DNA of 64,000 nucleotides from Variovorax gracilis (GCF_030317115.1 NZ_JASZYF010000027.1:16768-80767); one strand, 5' to 3'; counted from the stretch's first letter, positions 8,420-17,999 are shown. The notes: generated by a model not told the origin, from the sequence alone. Program-made: numbers and translations.

Positions 8420-9448
8420 ATGAATATCCAACGCAATTCTTTCAAGGCCGTGCGCCGCCTCGCCATCACCGCCGTCGCTGCATTGGCGATGGGTGCCACC
8501 GGCGCCTTCGCCGAGGTCAAGGCCAAGCTCGGCCAGGCCATGCCCGACAGCCATCCGCAATCGGTCGCGATGAAGAAGTTCGCCGAACTCGCGAGTACCT
8601 ACACCAATGGCAACGTCAAGATCCAGACTTACTCCAGCGGCGTACTGGGCAGTGACGAGAAGGAACTGCAGGCGGTACAGGCCGGCACGCAGGAGTTCTA
8701 CATCGGCACGCTCGCGCCGCTGTCCACACGTGTCAAGGAAGTGCAAATCTGGGACTTGCCCTTCATGTTCCAGAACGAACGCGAGGTGTACGCGCTGCTC
8801 GACGGCGCTTCGTCCAAGAAGATCTTCCAGAAGCTCGAACCGACCGGGCTGGTGGGCCTGACCTGGACCGGCATGGGTTTTCGCAACCTGTCCAACAGCA
8901 AGCACAGCGTCGCCAAGCTGGAAGACGTCAACGGCCTGAAGATCCGCGTGATGGCCAACCCCGTCGCACTGGACACCTGGAAGACCATTGGCGCCAACGC
9001 CGTGCCGATGGCCTTTGCCGAGGTCTTCCCGGCCCTTGAAATCAAGGCGCTCGACGGCCAGGAGAACCCGCTGCTGCACATGTACGCCAACAAGATGCAG
9101 GAAGTGCAGAAGTACATCTCGGTGACCAACCACGTCTACACGCCGTCGGCGCTGGTGGCGTCCAAGAAGTTCTGGGAAACCCTCTCGCCCGCCGACAAGG
9201 CCGGCGTGCAGAAGGCTGCCGTCGAAGCCGGCCTCTACCAGCGCCAGTTGCTGGACCAGGGCAACGCAGACGTCATAGCCAAGTTCAAGGCTGACGGCGT
9301 GACGGTCAACACAGTGAGCCCGGCTGAACTCGCGCGCATCCAGGACAAGGTCAAGCCGGTGGTCGCGAAGTTCTCGCCCATCATCGGCGACGAGTTCGTC
9401 AAGGGCTTCTACGACGAGATTGCCAAGGCGCGCACGGCGAGCAAGTAG
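8420..9448 (+). CDS. TRAP transporter solute-binding protein, DctP family
   Basis: A 342-residue periplasmic receptor. It has an N-terminal signal peptide (MNIQRN... to GAFAEVK, about 1-32) and the DctP fold: LGQAMPDSHPQS at the start, WTGMGFRNLSNS mid-protein and the GLKIRVMANPV segment containing the carboxylate-binding Arg. It binds an organic or sugar acid for the membrane proteins encoded next. The three TRAP genes lie between the dehydratases and the idonate-dehydrogenase-like gene, so the ligand is probably the aldonate this operon degrades. Confidence 0.9.
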   Translation: MNIQRNSFKAVRRLAITAVAALAMGATGAFAEVKAKLGQAMPDSHPQSVAMKKFAELASTYTNGNVKIQTYSSGVLGSDEKELQAVQAGTQEFYIGTLAPLSTRVKEVQIWDLPFMFQNEREVYALLDGASSKKIFQKLEPTGLVGLTWTGMGFRNLSNSKHSVAKLEDVNGLKIRVMANPVALDTWKTIGANAVPMAFAEVFPALEIKALDGQENPLLHMYANKMQEVQKYISVTNHVYTPSALVASKKFWETLSPADKAGVQKAAVEAGLYQRQLLDQGNADVIAKFKADGVTVNTVSPAELARIQDKVKPVVAKFSPIIGDEFVKGFYDEIAKARTASK

Positions 9449-9540
9449 TCCGGCCGCCTGATACGCGCCTGCATATTGCCGGCGGCTGCGACTGCCTCGC
9501 CGGCCGGCCACCCGTTCTCACCCACCCCATCGGGATTCCT

Positions 9541-10128
9541 ATGACTAAGCCCCTTAAAGCCTTGGCAGACGCACTGACGCGCGCGCTGGAGGTCGTCATG
9601 GTCCTATGCATGATCGTGATGCTCGTGATGGTGTTCGGCAATGTCGTGCTCCGGCTGTTCTTCAACACCGGCATCGACCTGTCAGAAGAGATACCGCGCT
9701 ACGCCTTCGTGTGGATGACCTTCCTGGGGGCGATCGTCGGCATGCGGCGCCGGGCGCACCTGGGGGTGGACATGCTGGTGCAGGCGCTGCCGGTGTTCGG
9801 CCGGCGCGTGTGCTGGGGCATCAGCCAGGCAATCATGCTGGTGTGCTGCATCTACATCGTCTACGGCACCTGGTTGCAGCACGACATCATCAAGGAGACC
9901 GCCTCGCCGGTGGCCCAGATCAGCACGCTGTGGGTGTTCGGCGTGAGCTACCTCACCGGCACGGCGATCGGCCTGATCTGCCTGTCCAATCTCGTCCGCC
10001 TGTTCGCCGGAAAGGTGTCTGACGACGAGCTGATCGACGTGCACGAAGAGGGCATGGCCGAGGCACTCGAGACCGAGCACGAGATGGAAGAACAACGCGC
10101 CCGTATCGAAGGAGGGCGCAAGCCATGA
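9541..10128 (+). CDS. TRAP transporter small permease, DctQ family
   Basis: A 195-residue membrane protein with four predicted hydrophobic segments (about residues 18-42, 57-75, 92-112 and 132-152) and a charged C-terminal tail rich in Glu. EEIPRYAFVWMTFLGA is typical of DctQ. It pairs with the large permease, whose start codon overlaps its stop (ATGA at 10125-10128), indicating translational coupling. Confidence 0.88.
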   Translation: MTKPLKALADALTRALEVVMVLCMIVMLVMVFGNVVLRLFFNTGIDLSEEIPRYAFVWMTFLGAIVGMRRRAHLGVDMLVQALPVFGRRVCWGISQAIMLVCCIYIVYGTWLQHDIIKETASPVAQISTLWVFGVSYLTGTAIGLICLSNLVRLFAGKVSDDELIDVHEEGMAEALETEHEMEEQRARIEGGRKP

Positions 10129-11405
10129 CCATCTTCGTTTTCGTTGGATCCCTACTGGCCCTCATGGCGCTGGGCATGCCGGTCGCTTTCGCCCTGATCG
10201 GATGTGGCCTCTCGATGATGTTCTACCTGGGCGTCACCGATCCTCAGATCGTGATCCAGAACATGTGGGACGGCGCCAACAGCTTTCCGCTGCTGGCGGT
10301 GCCCTTCTTCATGCTGGCCGGCGAGTTCATGAACGCCGGTGGCATGACGCGCCGCATCATCACGATGGCGATGTCCTGGGTCGGTCACATCCGCGGCGGC
10401 CTGGGCTACGTGGCGGTGGTAGCGGCCGTCATCATGGCCTCGCTCTCCGGCTCGGCGGTGGCCGACACGGCCGCGCTCGCCGCGGTGCTGGTGCCGATGA
10501 TGCGCAACGCCGGCTACGACGTGAACCGCTCCTGCGGCCTGATAGCCTGCGGCGGCATCATCGCGCCGGTGATCCCGCCCTCGATCGGCATGATCCTGTA
10601 CGGCGTGACAGGCGGGGTGTCGATCACCAAGCTCTTCATTGCCGGCATCGTGCCGGGCGTGATGATGGGCCTGGCGATCATGGTGGCGTGGCGCTGGTCG
10701 ATCCAGCGCGACAAGGTCAAGGGCGAACCCAAGCGAAGCATGGCTGAGCGGCGCACCGCCACGCGCGAATCCTTGTGGGCGCTGGTGCTGCCGATCGTCA
10801 TCGTCGGCGGCCTCAAGCTCGGCTGGTTCACGCCGACCGAGGCGGCGGTGATCGCGGCCGTGTACTCGCTCATCGTCGGGCTGGTGGTATATCGCGAGAT
10901 CAAGCCAAGCCAGCTCTTCCACCTGTTCTACCGGGCGGCCGAGACCACAGCGGTGATCATGTTCCTGGTGTCGGCCGCGGGCGTTTCGGCCTGGCTGATC
11001 ACCACCGCGAACATCCCGCAGCAACTGGCCGACCTGGTCGAGCCGCTCATGGGCAACAAGATGCTGCTCACCTTCGCGCTGATGATGCTGGTGCTGCTGG
11101 TGGGCACCGCGCTGGACTTCACGCCCACGGTGCTGATCATGACGCCGGTGCTGATGCCGGTGCTCAAGCAGGCCGGCATCGACCCGGTGTATTTCGGCGT
11201 GCTGTTCATCATGAACAACGCCATCGGCCTGGTGACGCCGCCGGTGGGGACGGTGCTGAACGTGGTGTGCGGGATCGCCAAGATCCCGATGAGCGGCGCG
11301 ATCAAGGGCGTGATGCCCTTCATGATCGCGCAGACGTTGGTAATGCTGCTGCTTGTGGTGTTCCCGGAGATCGTGATGTGGCCGCTTCGAATGATGACCC
11401 GATGA
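10125..11405 (+). CDS. TRAP transporter large permease, DctM family
   Basis: A 426-residue polytopic inner-membrane protein with about 11-12 hydrophobic segments. Family features include GMPVAFALIGCG near the N-terminus, SGSAVADTAALAAVLVPMM, and IIAPVIPPSIGMILYG. The C-terminal NNAIGLVTPPVGTVLNV segment is also present. It drives sodium-coupled uptake of the acid bound by the DctP protein. It overlaps the dctQ-like gene by 4 bases. Confidence 0.92.
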   Translation: MTIFVFVGSLLALMALGMPVAFALIGCGLSMMFYLGVTDPQIVIQNMWDGANSFPLLAVPFFMLAGEFMNAGGMTRRIITMAMSWVGHIRGGLGYVAVVAAVIMASLSGSAVADTAALAAVLVPMMRNAGYDVNRSCGLIACGGIIAPVIPPSIGMILYGVTGGVSITKLFIAGIVPGVMMGLAIMVAWRWSIQRDKVKGEPKRSMAERRTATRESLWALVLPIVIVGGLKLGWFTPTEAAVIAAVYSLIVGLVVYREIKPSQLFHLFYRAAETTAVIMFLVSAAGVSAWLITTANIPQQLADLVEPLMGNKMLLTFALMMLVLLVGTALDFTPTVLIMTPVLMPVLKQAGIDPVYFGVLFIMNNAIGLVTPPVGTVLNVVCGIAKIPMSGAIKGVMPFMIAQTLVMLLLVVFPEIVMWPLRMMTR

Positions 11406-11414
11406 GGAGTTGAG

Positions 11415-12452
11415 ATGGAAGCCCTTGTAATCCACGCCCCCGGCGACCTGCGCGTTGAGGAATTTCCCACGGACGAACTCGGCCCCGGACAGTTGCGCGT
11501 GCGCGTGCGCTGTGGCGGCATCTGCGGATCCGACTTGCACTACTACCAGCACGGCGGCTTCGGCACCGTTCGCATCCAGCAACCGATGGTGCTTGGCCAC
11601 GAGGTGGCCGGCGTCATCGAAGCCGTGGGCGAAGGCGTGACGGCCTATGCGCCCGGCGAGCGCATCGCGGTGAGCCCCAGCCGGCCCTGTGGCCTGTGCC
11701 GCTTCTGCCAGGAAGGTCTGCAGAACCATTGCCTGGACATGCGCTACTACGGCAGCGCCATGCGGAACCCGCACGTGCAGGGTGCTTTCCGCCAACAGAT
11801 AGTGGTGGACGCCTACCAGGCGCACCGGCTGGCCGACCACCTCACCGACCAGGAAGGCGCGATGGCCGAGCCGCTGTCGGTGGCGCTGCACGGAATCAAC
11901 CGTGCCGGGCCGCTACTGGGCAAGAAGGTGCTGGTCACCGGCTGCGGGCCGATCGGCGCGCTCGCCATCATCGCGGCGCGGCGCGCCGGCGCGGGGCATA
12001 TCGTGGCGACCGACATGGGCGCTCATCCCTTGAGTAAGGCGCTTAAGGTCGGCGCCGACGAGGTCGTCAACATTGCCGAAGAACCGGATGGCTTGGCGCG
12101 ATTTGCGGTGGACAAGGGTCAGTTCGACGTGCTGTTCGAAGCCAGCGGCAACGAGCGCGCATTGCGCGGCGCCTTCGAGGTGCTGCGACCGCGCGGCATC
12201 ATCGTGCAGCTGGGCCTGTCGGGGGGCGAGATGACGCTGCCGATCAATGCCATCGTGGCCAAGGAGTTTGACCTGCGTGGCGTGTTCCGCTTCCACCAGG
12301 AATTTGCTACGGCGGTGGAGCTGCTCAACAAGCGCCTGGTCGACGTGAAGCCGCTGATTTCGGCCACCGTTTCCTACCGCGACTCGGCCCGCGCCTTTGC
12401 GCTGGCTGCGGACCGCTCGCAGGCGATGAAGGTGCTGTTGAGTTTCGATTGA
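11415..12452 (+). CDS. idnD: Zinc-dependent dehydrogenase, L-idonate 5-dehydrogenase (IdnD)-like
   Basis: A 345-residue medium-chain dehydrogenase. Catalytic zinc ligands are in CGGICGSDLHYY (Cys) and LGHEVAGVIEAVG (His-Glu). A structural zinc loop has four Cys in CGLCRFCQEGLQNHC. The Rossmann motif is VTGCGPIGALA. The CGSDLHYYQHGG context is typical of L-idonate 5-dehydrogenases, which make 5-keto-D-gluconate. The first gene of the operon encodes the matching 5-ketogluconate reductase. GAGGAG precedes the ATG, and it is the last gene of the operon. Confidence 0.85.
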   Translation: MEALVIHAPGDLRVEEFPTDELGPGQLRVRVRCGGICGSDLHYYQHGGFGTVRIQQPMVLGHEVAGVIEAVGEGVTAYAPGERIAVSPSRPCGLCRFCQEGLQNHCLDMRYYGSAMRNPHVQGAFRQQIVVDAYQAHRLADHLTDQEGAMAEPLSVALHGINRAGPLLGKKVLVTGCGPIGALAIIAARRAGAGHIVATDMGAHPLSKALKVGADEVVNIAEEPDGLARFAVDKGQFDVLFEASGNERALRGAFEVLRPRGIIVQLGLSGGEMTLPINAIVAKEFDLRGVFRFHQEFATAVELLNKRLVDVKPLISATVSYRDSARAFALAADRSQAMKVLLSFD

Positions 12453-12473
12453 GGGGCAAGGTAGCTCGACCAA

Positions 12474-12851
12474 TCAACCCGCCGCCCGCGGGTTGGACGG
12501 CGCACTTCGCATTCGCGAGGCTTGACGCAATGCCAGTTCCCGAAACCGAAGCACCGCCGGATTGTGCGTGTCGTCGCGCGTGGCCATCGCCAATGAAATG
12601 CCTGCTGATGCCGGGAGCCCCGAAACCGGCCGGAACACCACGTCGCGCGCTGCCAATCGCGCACTGACCGAGGGAACCAGCGCCACCCCCATGCCGCTTT
12701 GGACCAGGCTGATCACGGTTTGCACCTGGGTCGCTTCCTGCGAAATGCGCGGTGTCAGCCCGGCTTGCTGGAAAACCAGCATCACCATGGCGTGCAAGCC
12801 GGGGACCTGCGTCGAGGCGTAGTCCACATGTGCCGACCCGTGAGGCAGCCA
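12474..12851 (-). pseudogene. LysR regulator remnant (C-terminal effector domain only)
   Basis: About 125 codons match the second half of a LysR effector domain: PGLHAMVMLVFQQAGLTPRI, then LVQSGMGVALVPSVSARLAA and VVFRPVSG. The DNA-binding domain and the first half of the effector domain are missing. Reading upstream, the frame ends at a TAA (12852-12854). Beyond it lies the 5' region of the Bug gene. A deletion therefore seems to have joined the leftover 3' part of a regulator to the upstream region of the next operon. It converges on the idnD-like gene. Confidence 0.72.
12475..12495. terminator. Hairpin after the aldonate operon, possible terminator
   Basis: CAACCCGC and GCGGGTTG form an 8-base GC-rich stem around a 5-base loop, 22 bases after the idnD-like stop. 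There is no T-run on either side, so it is a weak intrinsic terminator at best. It also falls in the 3' end of the LysR remnant on the other strand. Confidence 0.3.
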
Positions 12852-12962
12852 TTAGGAAATCTGCATGGCTCTCGCGTTCAAACGGTATTTCTCCTGTAAC
12901 TGGCATCTCTCGATACTCAGGGTGCCTCTCGATGGCACGACATTCCTCCAAAGGAGACAAGC

Positions 12963-13934
12963 ATGAACATGAGCCGCCGGCAGTTCGCCGGATACCTGGG
13001 CATTTCGGCGGTTGCGCTGAATTCTGGTTTCGCACTGGCCCAAGACAAGACACTGCGTGTCCTGGTGGGCTATGCGGCAGGTGGCGCCGCGGACAACGTG
13101 GCGCGCATCGTGGCCGAAGGCATGCGCGACAGCGGGTACACCACGATCGTGGAGAACAAGGCCGGCGCCGCCGGCCGTCTAGCCACCGAGGCATTGGTTG
13201 CCGCGCCTGCCGACGGCACGACGCTCCTCCTGACGCCCATGGGCAACCTGACCCTCTACCCGCACGTCTTCAAGTCCTTGCGTTATGACCCACTTAAGCA
13301 GTTTGCCGGCGTGGGCACTGCCTGCACCATGAGCTTTGCACTGGCGGTGGGCGCCAACAGTCCTGCGAAGACGCTGGGCGAATTCCTGGACATGGCGCGC
13401 AAGGACAACGCGCTGGCCGCGTATGGCACGCCGGGCGCCGGCACCGCCATGCACTTCATCGGGCAGCTGCTGGCCAAGAGCGCCAAGCTTCCGCTGACCC
13501 ACGTGGCCTACAAGGGTGGCTCCGCCGCGGTGACCGATGCCATCGGTGGCACGCTGCCGGCCGTCATCACCACGCTCCCGAATCTGCTGCCGATGCATCG
13601 CAGCGGCAAGCTGCGCATCCTGGCGATCTCCGATGAAACACAGCTTGCCGCACTGCCGGGTGTGCCGACTTTCAAGTCGCTCGGCTACCCCGACCTGGGG
13701 GTGACCGAGACCTTCGCCTTCTTCGCGCACAGCGGCACGCCGGCGCCGGTGATCGCACGGCTGAACCAAAGCATCACCCAGGCGGTGAAGTCCGAGAAGG
13801 TCGCTTCCCTGCTGCAGAAGCAGGAATACCTGCCCAAGGCGTCGACGCCCGAAGCGCTGGACAAACAACTGCGTGAGGAATACGCCCGCTGGAGCGCCGT
13901 CGCGAAGGCGGCAGGCTACACGCCGGAAGACTGA
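12963..13934 (+). CDS. Bug/TctC-family periplasmic solute-binding protein
   Basis: A 323-residue Bug receptor with an RR-containing N-terminal export signal (MSRRQFAGYLG, cleavage near ALAQDK). The mature protein begins KTLRVLVGYAAGGAADNVAR and has VENKAGAAGR and VAYKGGSAAVTDAIGG segments. AAAGGAGA precedes the ATG. It is followed after 34 bases by a sulfatase gene, which suggests its ligand may be a sulfated or otherwise anionic compound. No membrane partners are present. Confidence 0.88.
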   Translation: MNMSRRQFAGYLGISAVALNSGFALAQDKTLRVLVGYAAGGAADNVARIVAEGMRDSGYTTIVENKAGAAGRLATEALVAAPADGTTLLLTPMGNLTLYPHVFKSLRYDPLKQFAGVGTACTMSFALAVGANSPAKTLGEFLDMARKDNALAAYGTPGAGTAMHFIGQLLAKSAKLPLTHVAYKGGSAAVTDAIGGTLPAVITTLPNLLPMHRSGKLRILAISDETQLAALPGVPTFKSLGYPDLGVTETFAFFAHSGTPAPVIARLNQSITQAVKSEKVASLLQKQEYLPKASTPEALDKQLREEYARWSAVAKAAGYTPED

Positions 13935-13968
13935 GCCTGCCACTGCAACATCGAACGCAAGAGGACCT

Positions 13969-15450
13969 ATGCCCCGTCGCAACGTCATCGTGATCATGTC
14001 GGACGAACATGATCCCCGCATCATGAGATGCGCTGGCCACCCCATCGCGAAGACCCCGAACCTGGACGCCCTTGCGGCCCGCGGCACGCGCTTCGCCAAC
14101 GCGTACACGCCGAGCCCCATCTGCGTGCCCGCCCGCGCCGCCTTCGCCACTGGCCTGCGTGTCCATCAGACCCGCCACTGGGACAACGCGATGCCCTACG
14201 TTGGCGACCCGCGCGGCTGGGGACACGTGCTGCAGCGCGAAGGCATTCGCGTCGAGAGCATCGGCAAGTTGCACTACCGTGCCGAGGAAGACCCGGCGGG
14301 CTTCGACAAAGAGCACATTCCCATGCACGTGGTCGGCGGGCACGGCATGGTGTGGGCGTCGATCCGAGATCCGTACGTGTCCAGCCCTTCGGATAAGCGC
14401 ATGCTCGGCGAGCGCGTCGGGGCCGGCGAGTCTCCCTATACCGACTACGACCGCGAAGTCACGGCGCGCGCGGTGGACTGGATCCGCGACGCAGGGACAC
14501 GAGTCGACGAGTCGTTCGTCCTGTACGTCGGGCTTGTTGCTCCGCACTTCCCGCTGATTGCACCGCAGGAATTCTTCTCGCTCTATCCGCTGGAGGGCTT
14601 GCCTACGCCCAAGCTGCACCCGAGCGACGGTTACGAGCGCCATCCGTGGGTGCAGGCCTATGCCGACTTCATGAAGAACGAGGAGCAGTTCAAGAGCCCT
14701 CAGGAGCGCCTGGAGGCCTTCGCCGCCTACTACGGCCTGTGCAGCTTTCTGGATTACAACGTCGGCCAGATCACGCTGGCGCTGCGCGACGCAGGACTCG
14801 AAGGCGAGACGACGGTTGTCTACACCTCGGACCATGGCGACAACCTCGGGACGCGGGGGCTATGGGGAAAATCCACCCTTTACCAGGAAAGCGTCTGCGT
14901 GCCGATGATCGTGGCGGGCCCTGGCATCGAGCCCGGCGTGTGCCGGACGCCGGTGGACCTGCTCGACCTATATCCGACCATCTTGCAGGGCGTTGGCCTC
15001 GACCCTGCGCCCGACATGGCCGATCGCCCAGGCCAGTCGCTGTATGAGTTGGCAGCCGCGACCGACCGGCCGGAGCGCGTCGTGTTCAGCGAATACCACG
15101 CAGCGGGCAGCAACACCGCCGGCTTCATGGTCCGCAAAGGCCGCTGGAAGTTTCACTACTACGTGCGATTCCGCCCCGAGCTGTTCGACCTGGACGCCGA
15201 CCCCGAAGAGCTGTGCGATCTGGCCAGCGACCCGCGCCATGCCGCAGTGGTAGCGGAGATGGAAGCCGAGTTGCGGTGCATCTGCGATCCCGAGGCCGTC
15301 GATGCCTTGGCCAAGAGCGACCAGCGCGCCATGATCGAGCGACTGGGCGGCGTTCAGGCGGCGGCAACGATGGGCGCAGGGGGTGCCACCCCGGTGCCGA
15401 AGGGGACTCCGAGTAAATCGACCCCGCCACTGGCGGCCAAGGCAGCCTGA
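13969..15450 (+). CDS. Type I sulfatase / alkaline-phosphatase superfamily hydrolase
   Basis: A 493-residue enzyme with the sulfatase core. Metal-binding Asp12 lies in VIVIMSDEHDP. The formylglycine signature C-V-P-A-R starts at Cys52; it is a C-x-P-x-R type, so Cys52 needs conversion by a formylglycine-generating enzyme not seen here. The second metal site is TSDHGDNLG near residue 286. It resembles choline-sulfatase and phosphonate-monoester-hydrolase relatives; substrate is open. No signal peptide is visible, so it is probably cytosolic. I chose ATG 13969 because it starts at the conserved N-terminus and is preceded by GAGGA. It lies in an operon with the Bug gene upstream. Confidence 0.86.
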   Translation: MPRRNVIVIMSDEHDPRIMRCAGHPIAKTPNLDALAARGTRFANAYTPSPICVPARAAFATGLRVHQTRHWDNAMPYVGDPRGWGHVLQREGIRVESIGKLHYRAEEDPAGFDKEHIPMHVVGGHGMVWASIRDPYVSSPSDKRMLGERVGAGESPYTDYDREVTARAVDWIRDAGTRVDESFVLYVGLVAPHFPLIAPQEFFSLYPLEGLPTPKLHPSDGYERHPWVQAYADFMKNEEQFKSPQERLEAFAAYYGLCSFLDYNVGQITLALRDAGLEGETTVVYTSDHGDNLGTRGLWGKSTLYQESVCVPMIVAGPGIEPGVCRTPVDLLDLYPTILQGVGLDPAPDMADRPGQSLYELAAATDRPERVVFSEYHAAGSNTAGFMVRKGRWKFHYYVRFRPELFDLDADPEELCDLASDPRHAAVVAEMEAELRCICDPEAVDALAKSDQRAMIERLGGVQAAATMGAGGATPVPKGTPSKSTPPLAAKAA

Positions 15451-15542
15451 AGGGCGAACGCGTTGATGTGACGCTCAGGACGCGCGATGTGGACGGGGTT
15501 TGGGGCCCTCCGTGCGCCGCCCGACTCCGCTAGAGTGCGCGC

Positions 15543-16466
15543 ATGACGCCCCGTCAGCTCAAGTACTTCATCGAGATCGCACGCACAGGCAGCATCACGA
15601 CGGCCGCAAGCACGCTGCACATCGCCCAGCCCGCGCTGAGCCACCATCTCGCGGCCATGGAGGAAGAACTGGGAGTCTCCCTGCTCAAACGCCATGCGCG
15701 TGGTGTCCAACTGACCGTTGAAGGGCAGCGCCTCCTGGACCGCGCAGCCGCCATCCTGCGCCAAATGGATCGCCTGCGCGATGACGTGCGCGATGCTTCT
15801 ACCTCGCCACGCGGCGTTGTCAACCTGTGCATCGTAGGCTCGGTGGCGCCGTTGCTGGCGATTCCACTGTTCAAGCTCCTGGAGGAGCGCGTGCCGGAGG
15901 TGCAGCTGCAGCTCAGCACGGGCATGTCGCGCGAGGCCCAGGCACTGGTGGAGGCGCGCCGGGTGGAGCTGGCGTTGCTGCCCACAGCCTTTGAGCTCAC
16001 CCGACTTCAGACTGTCGCGGTCTTCGAGGAGCGCTTCTGCCTTTTCGGTCATCGCAAGCTCTTGAAGGGGCGCGCGGCCACCATTGCCTTTCGCGACATC
16101 GGCGACCGGCCGCTGGTGGCGCCGGACCGTGACCACGACATGCGAAAGCTGATGGAGCGGACGGCTCTTGCACAAAACTGCGTGCTCAACGTGCGCTACG
16201 AAATCAACAACTCGGAGCTCTTGCGCGCCATGGTCCGCGAAGGTATGGCTTTTGCCGTCATGCCACGCAATGCCTTTCCCCTGGCCGACCAGGAGGAGGT
16301 GGTCGCGCGGGACATCGTCGAGCCGGCAATGGAGCGCACGCAATCGATCGTCTCCCTGATCGACCATCCGTTGACGCCAGCGGGTGAAGCGGTGCGCCAG
16401 GGGCTGCTCGATCTGGTCAAGGCCATGGTGAACGACGGCACGCTCAAGGCCCGGCTGCTCACATAA
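15543..16466 (+). CDS. LysR-family transcriptional regulator
   Basis: A 307-residue LysR-type protein. The N-terminal HTH includes QLKYFIEIARTGSITTAAS and IAQPALSHHLAAMEEE, with the wing RGVQLTVEGQRLL. The effector domain begins near residue 92 (VNLCIVGSVAPLL). The helix-turn-helix and C-terminal VVARDIVEPAMERT are like NAC/Cbl-type regulators. It lies between the sulfatase and the FAD-linked dehydrogenase in the same direction and may control both. Confidence 0.9.
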   Translation: MTPRQLKYFIEIARTGSITTAASTLHIAQPALSHHLAAMEEELGVSLLKRHARGVQLTVEGQRLLDRAAAILRQMDRLRDDVRDASTSPRGVVNLCIVGSVAPLLAIPLFKLLEERVPEVQLQLSTGMSREAQALVEARRVELALLPTAFELTRLQTVAVFEERFCLFGHRKLLKGRAATIAFRDIGDRPLVAPDRDHDMRKLMERTALAQNCVLNVRYEINNSELLRAMVREGMAFAVMPRNAFPLADQEEVVARDIVEPAMERTQSIVSLIDHPLTPAGEAVRQGLLDLVKAMVNDGTLKARLLT

Positions 16467-16580
16467 GCTTTCCCTCATGGCAGCGCGACCCAATCAGTAT
16501 TTCTCGCGCCGGTGTTGCGTCACTACAGTCTCCGTATTACCCGGCCACACCCGTGGCGGCATCGACTTGAAGGAGACACC

Positions 16581-17999
16581 ATGCTGGACGTCGTTCGTGG
16601 CACTGCGAATCTGGACCACATTGAAGGCGCGCTGAATTCGGCGCTGGCGCCCGGTCAGAACGTTCGAGATCCTGCGACGGCGCAGGCGCACGCCGGCGAC
16701 TGGAGCGAGGCCCCACGCACCACCCCGGGGCTTGTGGCGTATCCGCGCACGCCGAACGAGGTGGCGGCCGTGCTGAAGATCTGTTCGGAGCATGGCCAGC
16801 GCCTGGTCGTGCAGGGAGGCCTCACCGGCCTGGCCGGCGGCGCGACGCCGATGACCTCGGAAATCGTCCTGTCGCTCGCCCGGCTGAATGCCATCGAGGA
16901 TCTGGACACCGTGGGCGGCACCGTGCTGGTCCAGGCCGGCGCCATCCTGGAAGAACTGGCCAACCACGTGGAAGCCGCCGGCTGGTACTTTCCGCTCGAC
17001 CTGGGCGCACGCGGCTCTTGCCAGGTCGGCGGGAACGCGGCCACCAACGCCGGTGGCAACCGCGTGATCCGCTTTGGCACCATGCGCGAACTGGTCCTGG
17101 GTCTGGAAGTGGCGTTGCCGGACGGCCGACTGCTCACCATGCTCAATCGCGTCACCAAGAACACCACCGGCATCGATCTCAAGCATCTGTTCATCGGCGC
17201 CGAAGGCACGCTCGGGGTCATCACCCGGCTGGTGCTGAAGTTGTCGCCGCTGCCAACCGCCTCCACTACCGCACTGTGCGCACTGCCGTCTTTCGACGCG
17301 GCCACGCGGCTCGTTCGCGACCTGCGACGCTCGCTGCCGAGCCTTTCGGCCTTCGAAGTGATGTGGGCCGACTACCTGGAAACCGGCGCGGAAGTCTGTG
17401 GGCTGCGCTTGCCCTTTGATGACGCACATCCGGTCTATGTACTGCTGGAGACGCTTGGCACGGACGAGCATGCCGAGCAAACCGCCTTGGAGACGAACCT
17501 GGAGGCCGCGCTGGAATCAGGCGTCGTGGCCGACGTGATCATTGCGAAATCGCTGGACGATGCAAAGCGCCTGTGGGCCTATCGTGAATCCATCGGCGAG
17601 CTGCTGGGGCGGCTCAAGCCTTTCGCCGCATTCGACGTGGGCATCCCGATGCCTGCCATGGACGCTTTCGTCGAATCCGTGGGCGCCGAACTCGAACGCC
17701 TCTTTCCGAATCAGCGGCACCTTTTCTTCGGGCACATCGGCGACGGAAACCTGCATGTGCTTTCGGGCCCGCACGAATCACCCACGAGCCTGCACGAAGT
17801 TGAAAGGGTGGTCTACGCCGCGACCGGGCGCGCGGGTGGATCGATCTCGGCGGAGCACGGCATCGGGGTGGTGAAGAAGGATTTCCTGCACTTCAGTCGT
17901 TCCAAGGAAGAGCTGGACCTGATGCGAGCCATCAAGTCGATGCTAGATCCCCGTGGCATCCTCAATGTGGGACGCGTCTTCCCGGAAGTTGACGAATGA
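16581..17999 (+). CDS. FAD-linked 2-hydroxyacid dehydrogenase (GlcD / D-2-hydroxyglutarate dehydrogenase family)
   Basis: A 472-residue flavoprotein. The PCMH/VAO-type FAD-binding domain (about residues 50-230) contains VQGGLTGLAGGATPM and DLGARGSCQVGGNAATNAGG. The C-terminal FAD-oxidase domain has the FFGHIGDGNLH metal-binding motif and GSISAEHGIGVVKK. Relatives oxidise D-lactate, glycolate or D-2-hydroxyglutarate to the 2-oxoacid. ATG 16581 is preceded by AAGGAGA; the frame is open 69 bases further upstream but without a ribosome binding site. The substrate is unknown; the neighbouring sulfatase hints at a hydroxyacid released from an ester. Confidence 0.88.
   Translation: MLDVVRGTANLDHIEGALNSALAPGQNVRDPATAQAHAGDWSEAPRTTPGLVAYPRTPNEVAAVLKICSEHGQRLVVQGGLTGLAGGATPMTSEIVLSLARLNAIEDLDTVGGTVLVQAGAILEELANHVEAAGWYFPLDLGARGSCQVGGNAATNAGGNRVIRFGTMRELVLGLEVALPDGRLLTMLNRVTKNTTGIDLKHLFIGAEGTLGVITRLVLKLSPLPTASTTALCALPSFDAATRLVRDLRRSLPSLSAFEVMWADYLETGAEVCGLRLPFDDAHPVYVLLETLGTDEHAEQTALETNLEAALESGVVADVIIAKSLDDAKRLWAYRESIGELLGRLKPFAAFDVGIPMPAMDAFVESVGAELERLFPNQRHLFFGHIGDGNLHVLSGPHESPTSLHEVERVVYAATGRAGGSISAEHGIGVVKKDFLHFSRSKEELDLMRAIKSMLDPRGILNVGRVFPEVDE

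Noticed and set aside
10152..11891. A 579-codon minus-strand open frame opposite the TRAP permease
   Set aside because: It is His/Arg/Asp-rich shadow coding of the DctM and IdnD-like genes, with no family resemblance.
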